DNA of 64,000 nt from Vibrio sp. STUT-A11 (GTDB taxonomy: Bacteria; Pseudomonadota; Gammaproteobacteria; Enterobacterales; Vibrionaceae). Made by a program: the position numbers and the translations under genes. The notes under the pieces were generated by a model. The model was not told the origin of the DNA and made no database searches. It saw only the letters and a list, made by a program, of their open reading frames with translations. The stretch spans positions 1,674,001 through 1,738,000 of the forward strand of contig NZ_AP026763.1 of the NCBI RefSeq assembly GCF_026000435.1. The letters run 5' to 3'. Positions 27,187 through 36,254 of the stretch are shown here, piece by piece (positions within the stretch are counted from its first letter, which is position 1; the number at the start of each line of letters is the position of its first letter).

Positions 27187-28929
27187 CTATTCCTCCTCCA
27201 TTGCCTGTTCTAGTTTCTGGTACTGAAGCATTTCCGCGTACCATCCTTGGTTTTGCTCTAATAGATGATGGCGACCACGCTCTGTAATGTGACCGTGATT
27301 GAGGACGATAATCTCATCAGCCGATTTGAGGGCTGTTAAACGATGAGCAATCACGATTAAGGCTTGATCACGATAGTGTGTTTCCAGGTTCTTCAAAATC
27401 TGGTGCTCAGTGCGTCCATCAACAGCAGACAATGCATCATCCAGAACGAGGACCTGAGCATTGAGTAACATGGCTCGCGCAATCGCAATACGCTGTTTTT
27501 GGCCACCAGAAAGCGTGATGCCTTTTTCGCCCACTTCGGTGTTGTATCCATCTGGAAACTTCTCAATGTCATCGTGAATACAGGCCAGTTTTGCTGCTCG
27601 GTACACTGCTTCTTTGGATGCATTTGGATTACCCAATGCAATATTGTCAAAGATCGATTTTGAGAACAGGAATGGACTTTGATTAACCACAGCAAAGCGG
27701 TTTCGCCATTGCGGAAGTTGAGCGTCTTTAATTGATACATCACCAAATTTAATCGTGCCGTTTTCCAAATCATGCTGACGGAAAAGTAGCGTCAATAATG
27801 TCGATTTGCCGCTTCCAACCGGGCCAGCAATACCTAACATTTTTCCTGGCTCTAACGTCACATTGATATCCGCTAGGGCAGGCGGTAAATCTCTCGACCA
27901 ATAAAACGAATCGATATTGATTTGCAGGGGCAGAGGCTTATCTTGCAGCGGAGTATCGCCACTGACAATTTCAGGTTGCTCATCAAAGATTTCTTGCAGA
28001 CGATTCCATGCAGCCGAACCACGTTCCAAAATGTTGAATAGGAAAGCAAACGCCAACATTGGCCAAATCATAAGGCCTAGATACATAGTGAAAGCGGTTA
28101 AGTCACCAAGAGAGATCTCCCCCTTATCGACAAGGTACGCACCTGCAGCGACGCTGAGTAAAAAGGAGAGGCCAATCGTCAGTTGGATAGCAGGGTCAAA
28201 ACGCGCATCCACACGCGCAACTGCGATATTCTTCGCGCCTGTGTCGTCCACTACATCTTCGAAACGTTGTTGCTCTTGCTTCTCTAAGCCGAATGCACGC
28301 AACATGCGAACACCATTCAATGACTCTTGAGTCATATCTGACATTGTAGAAAAAGCTTCTTGCGCTATGCGGAAGCGTTGGTGAAGGATACGCACAATGT
28401 AGAAAATGATGATGGCAAGAAACGGCATAGGCAAAAGCGCCATAACCGTTAACTTCCAGCTTACTTGAGTCACCATCACGATAAGAACCGCAATGCCTGT
28501 AATTAACGAGTCTGCGGCGGTAAGTACACCTTCGCCAGCAGTCATTACAATGTTTCTGACATCATTGGTACCACGAGCCATTAAGTCGCCAGTTTTATAA
28601 CGTTCAAAAAAGCGCGGTGGTTGAGTTGAAAGGTGGCGGTACAGCTTGTTACGCAGGATGGTTCCTAACTCCCAACTCGCGCCAAACAGCCAAATGCGCC
28701 ACAATATTCTGCATACGTAGATCGTAACGAATATTGCGGTAAGACCTAACAACCACATAATTAACGTGCTTGTTTCTAAAGTGTTATCGACGACACCATC
28801 AACAATCACGCCTACCGCTTTTGGCGGTATCAGTTGGAGGACAGAGATCAGTGCCAATAGTAAAATAGAGCCAACGTAGTGTTTCCATTTCTGTTTGAAA
28901 TACCAACGTAGCTGCCAGAAAATTCTCAT
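27187..28929 (-). CDS. mdlA: ABC exporter half-transporter MdlA-like
   Basis: Partner of MdlB, 580 residues from the ATG at 28929, which has GGGAGGCGG just upstream; the in-frame TTG at 28941 lies before that ribosome site and is rejected. Six membrane segments precede an ATPase with Walker A GPVGSGKS, signature LSGGQKQRIAIARAM and Walker B VLVLDDALSAVD. Here the residue after the Walker B Asp is Asp, not Glu, as in one site of many heterodimeric exporters, implying one degenerate ATP site; MdlB has the normal Glu. Confidence 0.9.
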   Translation of the reverse strand: MRIFWQLRWYFKQKWKHYVGSILLLALISVLQLIPPKAVGVIVDGVVDNTLETSTLIMWLLGLTAIFVTIYVCRILWRIWLFGASWELGTILRNKLYRHLSTQPPRFFERYKTGDLMARGTNDVRNIVMTAGEGVLTAADSLITGIAVLIVMVTQVSWKLTVMALLPMPFLAIIIFYIVRILHQRFRIAQEAFSTMSDMTQESLNGVRMLRAFGLEKQEQQRFEDVVDDTGAKNIAVARVDARFDPAIQLTIGLSFLLSVAAGAYLVDKGEISLGDLTAFTMYLGLMIWPMLAFAFLFNILERGSAAWNRLQEIFDEQPEIVSGDTPLQDKPLPLQINIDSFYWSRDLPPALADINVTLEPGKMLGIAGPVGSGKSTLLTLLFRQHDLENGTIKFGDVSIKDAQLPQWRNRFAVVNQSPFLFSKSIFDNIALGNPNASKEAVYRAAKLACIHDDIEKFPDGYNTEVGEKGITLSGGQKQRIAIARAMLLNAQVLVLDDALSAVDGRTEHQILKNLETHYRDQALIVIAHRLTALKSADEIIVLNHGHITERGRHHLLEQNQGWYAEMLQYQKLEQAMEEE

Positions 28930-29300
28930 TCCGCCTCCCAACTTAACTGATTGAAATTATTATGGAACCATTATTGGGCGAAATGAAAAGTTTACAAGCA
29001 CAAATATTGAGCAAGCATAAATACGATATTTTGTATTGATTTTAAATGTATGCTCTATCGAATTTCTCACTTTATTACTGCAAGCCGCTAATGTAACAAA
29101 ATTATGTGAAATTGATGTTAATTGAGTGGTTTTAGTGGTTAAGAGAGTATTGGTAACTTAAAGCGTTAAAACATAACTTTAACTGAGTTTAATCAACGCT
29201 TTAATCCGGAATAAACTTGTGTTTTGAGAGAATAGCGCGGCGTCAACCGAAGCTAACAGACCAAACTTAGACTAAAAAAGATAAGCACAGTCGTTGCCAA
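28930..29300. other. Spacer upstream of mdlA with a perfect inverted repeat
   Basis: 371 bp, AT-rich, with no ORF. TTAAAGCGTT at 29158–29167 and AACGCTTTAA at 29195–29204 are perfect 10-bp inverted copies 27 bp apart. They could be an operator pair for mdlAB or a long-looped hairpin at the 3' end of the glycosylase transcript. Confidence 0.4.
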
Positions 29301-29987
29301 TTAGATGCGATTATCACCCGTGCTAAATGCGATGATCTGACTGATTTCCGTTAAGCTTCGGCCACTCTCTTTTTGCAACTGAATAAAGGCTTTATTGGCT
29401 GCATCCAGAGACTTCTTAGTGTCTTTGCCACCTTCGATGATCTTGCAGTTACGCAGGTAAGCCTCTACATCGTTAGAGATAATAAATGTATCTGCACCCA
29501 TCTGGCGTAAGGTATATGGTCCGGTATTTCCGCCCAAGCGTTTACCGTGTTTTTTTAAATAAGCCCACAGTTCCGTGATGTTTTCCTGGGGCCAATCCGC
29601 CACCATTTTGCCGAATGATCCGTATTCAATGCTCGCTTCATGAATCATGCGAGCGTTCGCGGGAATCGACATCACTTTCGTCAAGTGGCGAATAATGCGT
29701 TCGTCTGTCGCTTTTGTTTCCCACTGTTCATCGGAAAGCATAAGTAATGGCTCGATTTTGAAACCAAAAAAGACCTCTTCAAAGTTTGGCCATTTTTTAC
29801 GCACCACACTCCATGAAATGCCACTTTGAAATACTTTCATTGAAAATGCAGCTAACCAACGGTCATCAGGAATAGCGGCTAACTCTGTTTTACTTAACGG
29901 ATGAGTAAGCAGGGCTTCAAGTTGGTCTTTACCGCCTTTACGTTCGGCGGCGCGTTGGTAAATCGCGTCAAATTTTTCAATGGTCAT
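29301..29987 (-). CDS. DNA-3-methyladenine glycosylase I-like protein (divergent Tag)
   Basis: Resembles the Tag (COG2818) helix-hairpin family that removes 3-methyladenine from DNA. The 228 residues start MTIEKFDAIYQRA; GISWSVVRKKWPNFEEVFF and IIRHLTKVMSIPANARMI correspond to Tag's LSWITVLKKRENYR and IIRHRGKIQAIIGNAR. It lacks the Cys/His zinc ligands of E. coli Tag, so it belongs to a zinc-less subgroup whose activity is not assured. An upstream in-frame codon extends the reading to 30071, over the divergent gene; the shorter start is preferred. Confidence 0.7.
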   Translation of the reverse strand: MTIEKFDAIYQRAAERKGGKDQLEALLTHPLSKTELAAIPDDRWLAAFSMKVFQSGISWSVVRKKWPNFEEVFFGFKIEPLLMLSDEQWETKATDERIIRHLTKVMSIPANARMIHEASIEYGSFGKMVADWPQENITELWAYLKKHGKRLGGNTGPYTLRQMGADTFIISNDVEAYLRNCKIIEGGKDTKKSLDAANKAFIQLQKESGRSLTEISQIIAFSTGDNRI

Positions 29988-30073
29988 AAAAGAAGTTAGC
30001 CTTAGTAGATGTCGATGTTTGCCAAACATACTACGCTTAAGTTGCTGAATCGTAAATTGATGGAGTGTCACAA

Positions 30074-30268
30074 ATGAAGAAGGTCACATTAACGTTTGTT
30101 GGAGAAGGTTCGGAGCGCATCGCAGAGAAATTTTATACTTGGTTAGCTGATGGCGGATTAGAAGACAGTATCATCGAGACGTTATCGGATAGGGAAGTCT
30201 CGGTAGTCGGTATCAGTGATATGGATAATGAAACGCGCGATGTGGTGATTACGACCGAAATGAACTAA
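30074..30268 (+). CDS. Small conserved-looking protein, 64 residues
   Basis: Acidic protein beginning MKKVTLTFVGEGSERIAEKF and ending VVITTEMN. The pattern of an initial beta strand, a helix with FYTWLADGG, then strands suggests a small alpha/beta fold. GGAG lies 8 bases before the ATG and a strong terminator follows, both supporting a real gene. It diverges from the glycosylase. Function unknown. Confidence 0.7.
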   Translation: MKKVTLTFVGEGSERIAEKFYTWLADGGLEDSIIETLSDREVSVVGISDMDNETRDVVITTEMN

Positions 30269-30297
30269 CCCGCGGTTTGTTGAGAATTCAGATAAAA

Positions 30298-30329
30298 CAA
30301 AGCCCTTCAACGAAGGGCTTTGTGCATTT
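30298..30329. terminator. Bidirectional rho-independent terminator
   Basis: An 11-bp stem CAAAGCCCTTC/GAAGGGCTTTG with a 3-nt loop is followed by TGCATTTTTTT on the plus strand; the minus strand continues with TTTTATC. It serves the small gene at 30074 and the convergent Hsp70 gene. Confidence 0.9.
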
Positions 30330-30355
30330 TTTTAGCATTTCTATGGAGAAAAAGC

Positions 30356-33163
30356 CTAGTGATGAACCAGCGTTAAGCCGCTTGGGAGTGCATCACCGAA
30401 GACACGCTTCGATTCACTATCAGAAAGTTCTTTAACTTCTTCAACCAAAGAGACCCAAGACTCAGGCACTTTACTTTGTTTCAGCTTCGCCAGAACCAGC
30501 TCGCGATAGTCATCTGAGATGTCAAACAAGCGGTCTCCTGTTTTACGACAAATCATCACGGCGGCAAACGCGATCATTGGTTCTTTTTGCCAGTTTTGTT
30601 CTAACAGTTTTGGAAGCCACTGTTCTGCTTGCTCACGGGGAATAACACTGTGTTGGCTGCCGTACAGTGGAGTACGAGATGCAAGTCGGCCCATTGCCCA
30701 CCAGTGTGCTTGTTGGAATTGATTATGGTTAATGGCTTTACTGAGGAACCACGTTGCCAAAAGCACTTTATCTTCGACTTCCAGATTTTCCAGCGACGCT
30801 GACAGTCGAACCATTGACTCGTAGCCCATGTCTTGCGCAGTTTTGGCGGATTGTGGATTCTTCATTGCTCCTGGATGCAAATATTTAGCAATGTCAGCCA
30901 AAATCGTTTCTTGTTGCTCCTGGTTTAAGCCACCAGCAATACGACGCCAGAATACCCACCAGTCTGTCCATCCTTGATGGTTTTTAAACTGAATGTTTTG
31001 TTGGTAAAGTCCCCAAATCTGTTCGATACGCCAAGAATCGGTTGGATCACCAAACCCCGGGCGCAATGCAAAGCCCGCAAGTCGAAGCCAGTTCTTTTCA
31101 TGTTGCTCTGAACGACGGCGGCGTTTTCTGCCTTGAGCAAATGCATCGAATAGCTGACGAAGCGTTGTGAAGTCCCATTCATCACGCTTACCTAGTTTCT
31201 TCTCAAGATCTTTGGCTAAGGTTTTGATCTCTTTACTGTCGGCGCTTTTCTTATTACCGCTGTAAAGACGAGCCACCAGCTCCTTACACTCATTCAACTT
31301 TGGATGAAGTTGTACTTCTTCGTTGTCGTCCGCTTGTTTGTTACGTACTTCAAACTCTAGCGCCCAACGTTTAGTGTCGTCTTCTGCGCTGACACATTCC
31401 ATTTTGAGTGTGCCCACTTCCGTTAACTGGCAAGCGAGTTGTACCTCGACACGCTCTTTTTGGTTTGCGTGCAGCTCAGCACCTTCGCCTTCTAATGTGG
31501 TGATGTATGGCGGAAGTGGAACAAATAAGTCAGGATCAACGTCAACCATCACACCATTTTGAATCGCAGTGTTGTTGCTCAGCGTATCGTGGGTGGAGGT
31601 AAGAAGATTAAATCGAACCGGCTCGCCAAGTGTGAGAGAGAATCGACGACCACTTAAGCGAATCTCATGGCCTTCTTCCGTCCCTTTTGCCAGTAAACAA
31701 AGCGCTTTGCCCATTTTGTTTTTTTCTTGCAGATGAAGGAAGTAAGAACGAGCAGCACCACCACCGATTTTTAGCTGTGCTCCACGACGCGCTTTACCAA
31801 AGGCAACGGCGCCAAGTGCGACAGACCAATCAGGATGCGGGTTATCCAAAACCGTGACGGGAGCGCCGCGCCAGTCTGAGAGTAGGGTAGTGACACGCTC
31901 AGTGACAAGGTCACTGTTAAACACACCACCATTGAGTAGTAAGCCGACTGGAATCGCGTTTTGTTTTTCGTCTTCTATGCCTAGTGCAGATCGCGACACT
32001 TGCTGATGCTGAGTTAGGAACTCGGCTACGTGTTTACTTACTGCAGGATCTGCGACGTAAGGCAGCCCAAACTCGACAACGGCACTGCGTCGTTTGTCGG
32101 GTACTTCATTAAATTCAGAAAGCGGGAAGAAGCCATCCAGGGCAATTTGGTGTACTTCTTGTTTACTCAGCGCGATGCTCTTGGTACCACCAAGTAGTTT
32201 TGAGCCGCTACCCAGCATGGTGATTTTCACTTCTTCAGGTGCGTTTGAAGAAAGCAGGTTCTCTTTCGCTTTTCGGGTTTGCTGAATCAGCTTAGTCAGG
32301 CTTGCTGCTGTCAGCTTTTTGTTTTGATTGAAACGGCTTTCTGCTAAGTGCGCCAATGCCAGGTCGAGGTTATCACCACCCAGCATAAGGTGTTCGCCAA
32401 CGCCTATGCGGTCCAACCCTAACTCATCATTGTTAAACTTAGCTTCAATCAAGCTTAAGTCGGTCGTACCACCACCTACGTCGCAAACTAAGATAAGAGG
32501 TAGTTCTCTGAGTTCATCGGCCGCCGTTTTTTGGTGGCGAGCATACCAGTCGTAACATACCGCTTGCGGCTCTTCGAGCAGGACGATCTTCTTCAATCCG
32601 GCAAGCTCGGCTGCTTCAAGGGTGAGTTTACGTGCCGTTTCATCGAACGATGCAGGGACAGTAACCACGACGTCTTGGTCTTCCAGTTTGTTACTCGGAT
32701 GACGATAGTTCCATGCCTGGCGGATATGGTTCAGGTAACTGGCGCTGGCAATAACCGGTGAGACTTTATCAACGTCTTGCGCGCCAGCCCAAGGAAGAAT
32801 GTCTGAGCTACGGTCGACCGCTTGATGGGAGAGCCAACTTTTTGCGCTCGATACCTGACGTCCTTCGACTTTCGCGCCTAGTTCACGTGCCCATTCACCG
32901 ACGATGACATTTTTAATGTCGCCAGAAACAGGCTGATTTTCCCAAGGCAGGGTTAAATCAGACGGGGAAACTTGTCCCTGAGCCGGGTGGTAACGGAAAG
33001 AGGGTAACAGCGGTTTACGAACCACTTCACCAGGACCAACTAACTGGTCGATATCAAATAGGGATACTTCGGATTGTTCAAGGTTGTCGGTGATTTCACA
33101 ATAGGCGACCACAGTGTTTGTCGTGCCAAGGTCAATACCGACTAGAAAACGAGGAGATGCCAT
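30356..33163 (-). CDS. Hsp70-family ATPase with long C-terminal extension (DUF3731-like)
   Basis: Non-canonical Hsp70, 935 residues. The actin-like ATPase is intact: IDLGTTNTVVAY near the N-terminus, VCDVGGGTTDLSLIEA, GGDNLDLALA and LLNGGVFNSD. The usual DnaK substrate domain and lid are not recognisable. After about residue 600 comes a long helical region rich in Trp and basic residues (GRKRRRRSEQ, WRIEQIWGLYQQ, WTDWWVFWRRI), which I associate with DUF3731 but cannot verify. The ATG at 33163 has GAAGG ahead of it. It is last of three genes; a terminator separates it from the Hsp70 gene upstream. No DnaJ or GrpE gene is nearby. Confidence 0.82.
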   Translation of the reverse strand: MASPRFLVGIDLGTTNTVVAYCEITDNLEQSEVSLFDIDQLVGPGEVVRKPLLPSFRYHPAQGQVSPSDLTLPWENQPVSGDIKNVIVGEWARELGAKVEGRQVSSAKSWLSHQAVDRSSDILPWAGAQDVDKVSPVIASASYLNHIRQAWNYRHPSNKLEDQDVVVTVPASFDETARKLTLEAAELAGLKKIVLLEEPQAVCYDWYARHQKTAADELRELPLILVCDVGGGTTDLSLIEAKFNNDELGLDRIGVGEHLMLGGDNLDLALAHLAESRFNQNKKLTAASLTKLIQQTRKAKENLLSSNAPEEVKITMLGSGSKLLGGTKSIALSKQEVHQIALDGFFPLSEFNEVPDKRRSAVVEFGLPYVADPAVSKHVAEFLTQHQQVSRSALGIEDEKQNAIPVGLLLNGGVFNSDLVTERVTTLLSDWRGAPVTVLDNPHPDWSVALGAVAFGKARRGAQLKIGGGAARSYFLHLQEKNKMGKALCLLAKGTEEGHEIRLSGRRFSLTLGEPVRFNLLTSTHDTLSNNTAIQNGVMVDVDPDLFVPLPPYITTLEGEGAELHANQKERVEVQLACQLTEVGTLKMECVSAEDDTKRWALEFEVRNKQADDNEEVQLHPKLNECKELVARLYSGNKKSADSKEIKTLAKDLEKKLGKRDEWDFTTLRQLFDAFAQGRKRRRRSEQHEKNWLRLAGFALRPGFGDPTDSWRIEQIWGLYQQNIQFKNHQGWTDWWVFWRRIAGGLNQEQQETILADIAKYLHPGAMKNPQSAKTAQDMGYESMVRLSASLENLEVEDKVLLATWFLSKAINHNQFQQAHWWAMGRLASRTPLYGSQHSVIPREQAEQWLPKLLEQNWQKEPMIAFAAVMICRKTGDRLFDISDDYRELVLAKLKQSKVPESWVSLVEEVKELSDSESKRVFGDALPSGLTLVHH

Positions 33164-33184
33164 ACAAACCTTCGTGTATTTAAA

Positions 33185-33210
33185 AAACGGCACCTGATTG
33201 GATGCCGTTT
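33185..33210 (-). terminator. Terminator between the two Hsp70 genes
   Basis: On the minus strand an 8-bp stem AAACGGCA/TGCCGTTT with a 10-nt loop runs into six Ts. It sits between the upstream Hsp70 stop and the downstream ATG, so read-through would set the level of the second protein unless it has its own promoter. Confidence 0.75.
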
Positions 33211-33219
33211 GATTTCTAT

Positions 33220-35184
33220 TTATTCTTCTTCGTTTGAGTCACTTTTTGCGTCTTCACGCACATCGAACTCAACGTGCCATTTTTGACCGTTGTCGGCGGC
33301 AATTGCTTCCAGGTAAAGCGTACCAAGCTCAGTGACGCGAGATGCCAGAGTGACAGGAACCACTTCGCCTTCACGACGACCTTCGGATACTGGTAGAGTG
33401 ACTTGAATTTCTGGTAACTCTTCAAGCTCTTCTGGTGCCCAGTGATCAAGATGAGTACCTGCCAGATCATCACGGCGTACTGTCGAACCGAAGAACTGGA
33501 AGTTTACTGGCTGGCCGATAATCAGACCAAACTCCTGGCTTGGTACGTCAACACTTGAGCCTTCTTCCATACCAAATGGTGCCACACATAGGGCTTCCAT
33601 TGGAGGTGCCATACCCGGAATCGCTGGCATTGCACTTTCGATACCTACGTAGTAAGCCGAAGCGATACCACCGCGAATACGGACGCCCTGACCACGACGA
33701 ACTGAGCCGTAGTAAGCCGCGCCGCTTGCTACCGCAAGATCGAGATCAACACCAGTCAGACGTTTTGCCATTTCGGTATCTGCTTCAAGCAACCATTCGT
33801 TAATGGTGTCTTCTAAGCGAGAGGCCAGTAGCGTTGACTTCAGCACACCGCCGTTAAACAGAATCGCGGTTGGTTTGATGAAATCTGCTGATTGAGCGGC
33901 ATCAGCGCCCGGCATGCCCGGCATATTCGCAAATGGATTGTAGTCTTGCTCTGGAGCCGATTCTGCGCCACTTTGTGCGTTTGCTTGCTTAGACAAGAAT
34001 GCCGCAATGTGACGCGTGATACCTGCGTCCTGAGCGTAAGGAAGACCCATTTGCGTTAGTGCACCACGGTTACGTTGAACAGGGTGATCAGTAATCGCAA
34101 CTTGTGGGAAGAAACCATCAACCAGCGTTTGCTGTACTTCTTCCTGCGTCAGTTCGGTCTTAAGCGTTGCGCCAAGCAGTTTAGAACCACGGCTAGGAAC
34201 AACGATTGGCACAGATTGCAGCTCGCTGTCGTTCAGAAGCGCTTCTTTTGCATCACGGCAAGCGTGTGTCATTGCCTGAACTTGCCACGGTTGTAGATCT
34301 TTGCCTTCTTGCGCAAGCTTCATTTTTAAGCGGTACGCAAGGGCAAGGTCCATGTTGTCACCGCCAAGCAGGATGTGCTCACCGACGGCAATACGGCTAA
34401 GTGACAGGTTACCGTCATCTTCAGTTACTTCCACCAAAGAAAGGTCGGTTGTACCACCACCGATATCAACGACCAGAACGATGTCGCCCACTTCAACTTC
34501 GTCACGCCATTTGTCGTTACTGTTGTCGATCCAGTTGTAAAGCGCAGCCTGAGGCTCTTCTAGTAGTGTCAGATGCACAAAACCAACGTTGCGCGCCGCT
34601 TCTGCCGTCAGGTCACGTGCCGCTGGGTCGAACGATGCAGGAACAGTAATCGTCACCTCTTGATCAGCGAGCTTATGATTAGGATGAGTGTGGTTCCAGG
34701 CGTCTTTAAGGTGCTCAAGGTACAACTCGGTTGCACGAAGAGGGGATACTTTTTCGACTTCTTCAGGGCTACCAGCTGGCAGGAATGCATCACGACGGTT
34801 TACGCCGCCATGACAAAGCCACGATTTAGCACTGGCAATCAAGCGAATTGGCGTTTTTGAACCTAAGTTACGAGCAATCGCACCAACCAGTGCTTTAGGC
34901 TCACTAGACCACGGCAGTACGCGTGATTGCGGATTCATTTCGTGTTCGTGAGGTTGGTACAGGAACGAGCCAAGTTGGCTGCGAGTTTCTACTGTTCCAG
35001 GTGCCGTTAATTGCGGGATTGGCATGACTTCTACACGAGCATCTTCATCGTGAGTATCGACAAAAGACATCACACAGTGTGTTGTACCCAAGTCAATACC
35101 AACGCTGAACTGAGGAGACTGCTGTTCAGCCATCTCTTGGATGTTTTCTTCTTGAGAAGTGTTATCTTGGTTCATGTGTTCCAT
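33220..35184 (-). CDS. Hsp70-family ATPase, 654 residues
   Basis: Non-canonical Hsp70. The ATPase domain carries IDLGTTHCVMSF, VVDIGGGTTDLSLVEV, GGDNMDLALAY and ILFNGGVLKST. A linker of about 30 residues rich in Ala, Pro and Met (NPFANMPGMPGADAAQ) interrupts the ATPase domain. The C-terminus is a short beta domain (about 530–645) rather than a full DnaK substrate domain, and no EEVD-like tail is present. Its ATG overlaps the DUF2760-like gene stop (TAATG), so the two are coupled. It shares clear sequence with the second Hsp70 downstream, implying an old duplication. Confidence 0.85.
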   Translation of the reverse strand: MEHMNQDNTSQEENIQEMAEQQSPQFSVGIDLGTTHCVMSFVDTHDEDARVEVMPIPQLTAPGTVETRSQLGSFLYQPHEHEMNPQSRVLPWSSEPKALVGAIARNLGSKTPIRLIASAKSWLCHGGVNRRDAFLPAGSPEEVEKVSPLRATELYLEHLKDAWNHTHPNHKLADQEVTITVPASFDPAARDLTAEAARNVGFVHLTLLEEPQAALYNWIDNSNDKWRDEVEVGDIVLVVDIGGGTTDLSLVEVTEDDGNLSLSRIAVGEHILLGGDNMDLALAYRLKMKLAQEGKDLQPWQVQAMTHACRDAKEALLNDSELQSVPIVVPSRGSKLLGATLKTELTQEEVQQTLVDGFFPQVAITDHPVQRNRGALTQMGLPYAQDAGITRHIAAFLSKQANAQSGAESAPEQDYNPFANMPGMPGADAAQSADFIKPTAILFNGGVLKSTLLASRLEDTINEWLLEADTEMAKRLTGVDLDLAVASGAAYYGSVRRGQGVRIRGGIASAYYVGIESAMPAIPGMAPPMEALCVAPFGMEEGSSVDVPSQEFGLIIGQPVNFQFFGSTVRRDDLAGTHLDHWAPEELEELPEIQVTLPVSEGRREGEVVPVTLASRVTELGTLYLEAIAADNGQKWHVEFDVREDAKSDSNEEE

Positions 35185-35816
35185 TACAACTCAACCTCAG
35201 CTGGTGCGATCACAGATGCATCGTAATTATCAGCCAGTTTAGGCAGGTTCATTGATGTTGCCTTCCAGCCCTTGTGAACCAGTGTTCCGTGGAATGGTGC
35301 ACTGCCTGTTACATTGCCAGTTAGGCGAATTTCTTGTGGGTTAAAGTTTTCTTCAACTGTGATGCGGGTTTCTTCATCTTCATTGCGTACGTGAGCAAGT
35401 GTCACGTAATCACTTAATACTTTTTGTCCACCAGTGTGGATTACACGAGCGGCCGCGCCAACTTCTTCATCTGAGAATGACGTTAAGTCTTCTTGTAGGA
35501 AGTCAATTAGGCGAGCTTCTTGCTGCATAATAGAAAGCAGTTGCATTGCCGAGTCAGTAGAAGCGGTTGCCAGTTTTGATTCAACCTCAACCACTTTTTC
35601 TACCACTTTCTCAACTTCAACCACTTTTTCAACTTCAACGATTTTCTCGACAGGTTTTTCAACCTCGACGATTTTCTCAACCGGCTTTTCTACTACTTTC
35701 TCAATCACTTTCGATTTACGTGATACAGCAACCAGTAAAAGCAATACGCTCGAAGCAGCAAGACCAGCGTGAAGCATATCGAACGTTTGAGGAATTAGGT
35801 TCAAATCAATGTTCAT
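35184..35816 (-). CDS. Membrane-anchored DUF2760-like protein with EKVVE/EKPVEKIVEV repeats
   Basis: First gene of the Hsp70 unit, 210 residues. A single membrane segment lies at about 14–31. It is followed by a highly repetitive charged stretch at 38–80 (repeats of EKPVEKIVEV and EKVVEV), which should form a stiff stalk or coiled coil. The C-terminal ~125 residues form a soluble domain with DYVTLAHVRNEDEETRI and FHGTLVHKGWKA, which I associate with DUF2760. It could tether the two Hsp70 proteins at the membrane; this is inference from gene order. Confidence 0.75.
   Translation of the reverse strand: MNIDLNLIPQTFDMLHAGLAASSVLLLLVAVSRKSKVIEKVVEKPVEKIVEVEKPVEKIVEVEKVVEVEKVVEKVVEVESKLATASTDSAMQLLSIMQQEARLIDFLQEDLTSFSDEEVGAAARVIHTGGQKVLSDYVTLAHVRNEDEETRITVEENFNPQEIRLTGNVTGSAPFHGTLVHKGWKATSMNLPKLADNYDASVIAPAEVEL
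35580..35705 (-). repeat. In-gene repeats coding for the EKPVEKIVEV stalk
   Basis: About 126 bp of imperfect tandem repeats with units of 18–30 bp encode residues 38–79 of the DUF2760-like protein. Such tracts tend to change length between strains. Confidence 0.8.
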
Positions 35817-36254
35817 GACGTTTTTTCTCTTTCTATTGATTCATTGGTGCATAGGCTCAATGTGTTTATTAAAATGATCGTCTTTGCGATCTTGCACCAA
35901 GTTTAGACACTAAAATGATGTCGGATGTTAGCATATTCAAGGCTTAACGCTGTAATAATTCGTAAATTTAGCGCACGATTAGCGCGAAAAACCAACGATT
36001 GGAACACGCTTTAAAGGCCATGGGCTGCCAGACGTACGATATTTCCGCGATTAATGACACCTTGTCTCCTTTTTCATCGACGTTATATATCGTGTTTGTA
36101 CACCAGTATAAGAATCCAAATTGGTCGTATCACTTTATAAAATAGCGTTAAACCAGTGCAATCGGTGATTAAATCGGCAAGCGCATTCGAGTTTTACCTG
36201 GCGTTGAGGTAGAATCTCTCGCTTTAAAATCTACGTTAGGAATCAAGACAAACT
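35817..36254. promoter_or_regulatory. Divergent spacer upstream of the DUF2760/Hsp70 unit
   Basis: 438 bp without an ORF. On the minus strand CTTGAA (35936–35941) and CCGACATC (35917–35924), 11 bp apart, vaguely resemble a heat-shock sigma-32 promoter (CTTGAAA / CCCCATNT); the match is weak. The plus strand side must hold the promoter for the exonuclease at 36255, where TAGAAT near 36211 could be a -10 element. Confidence 0.25.
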
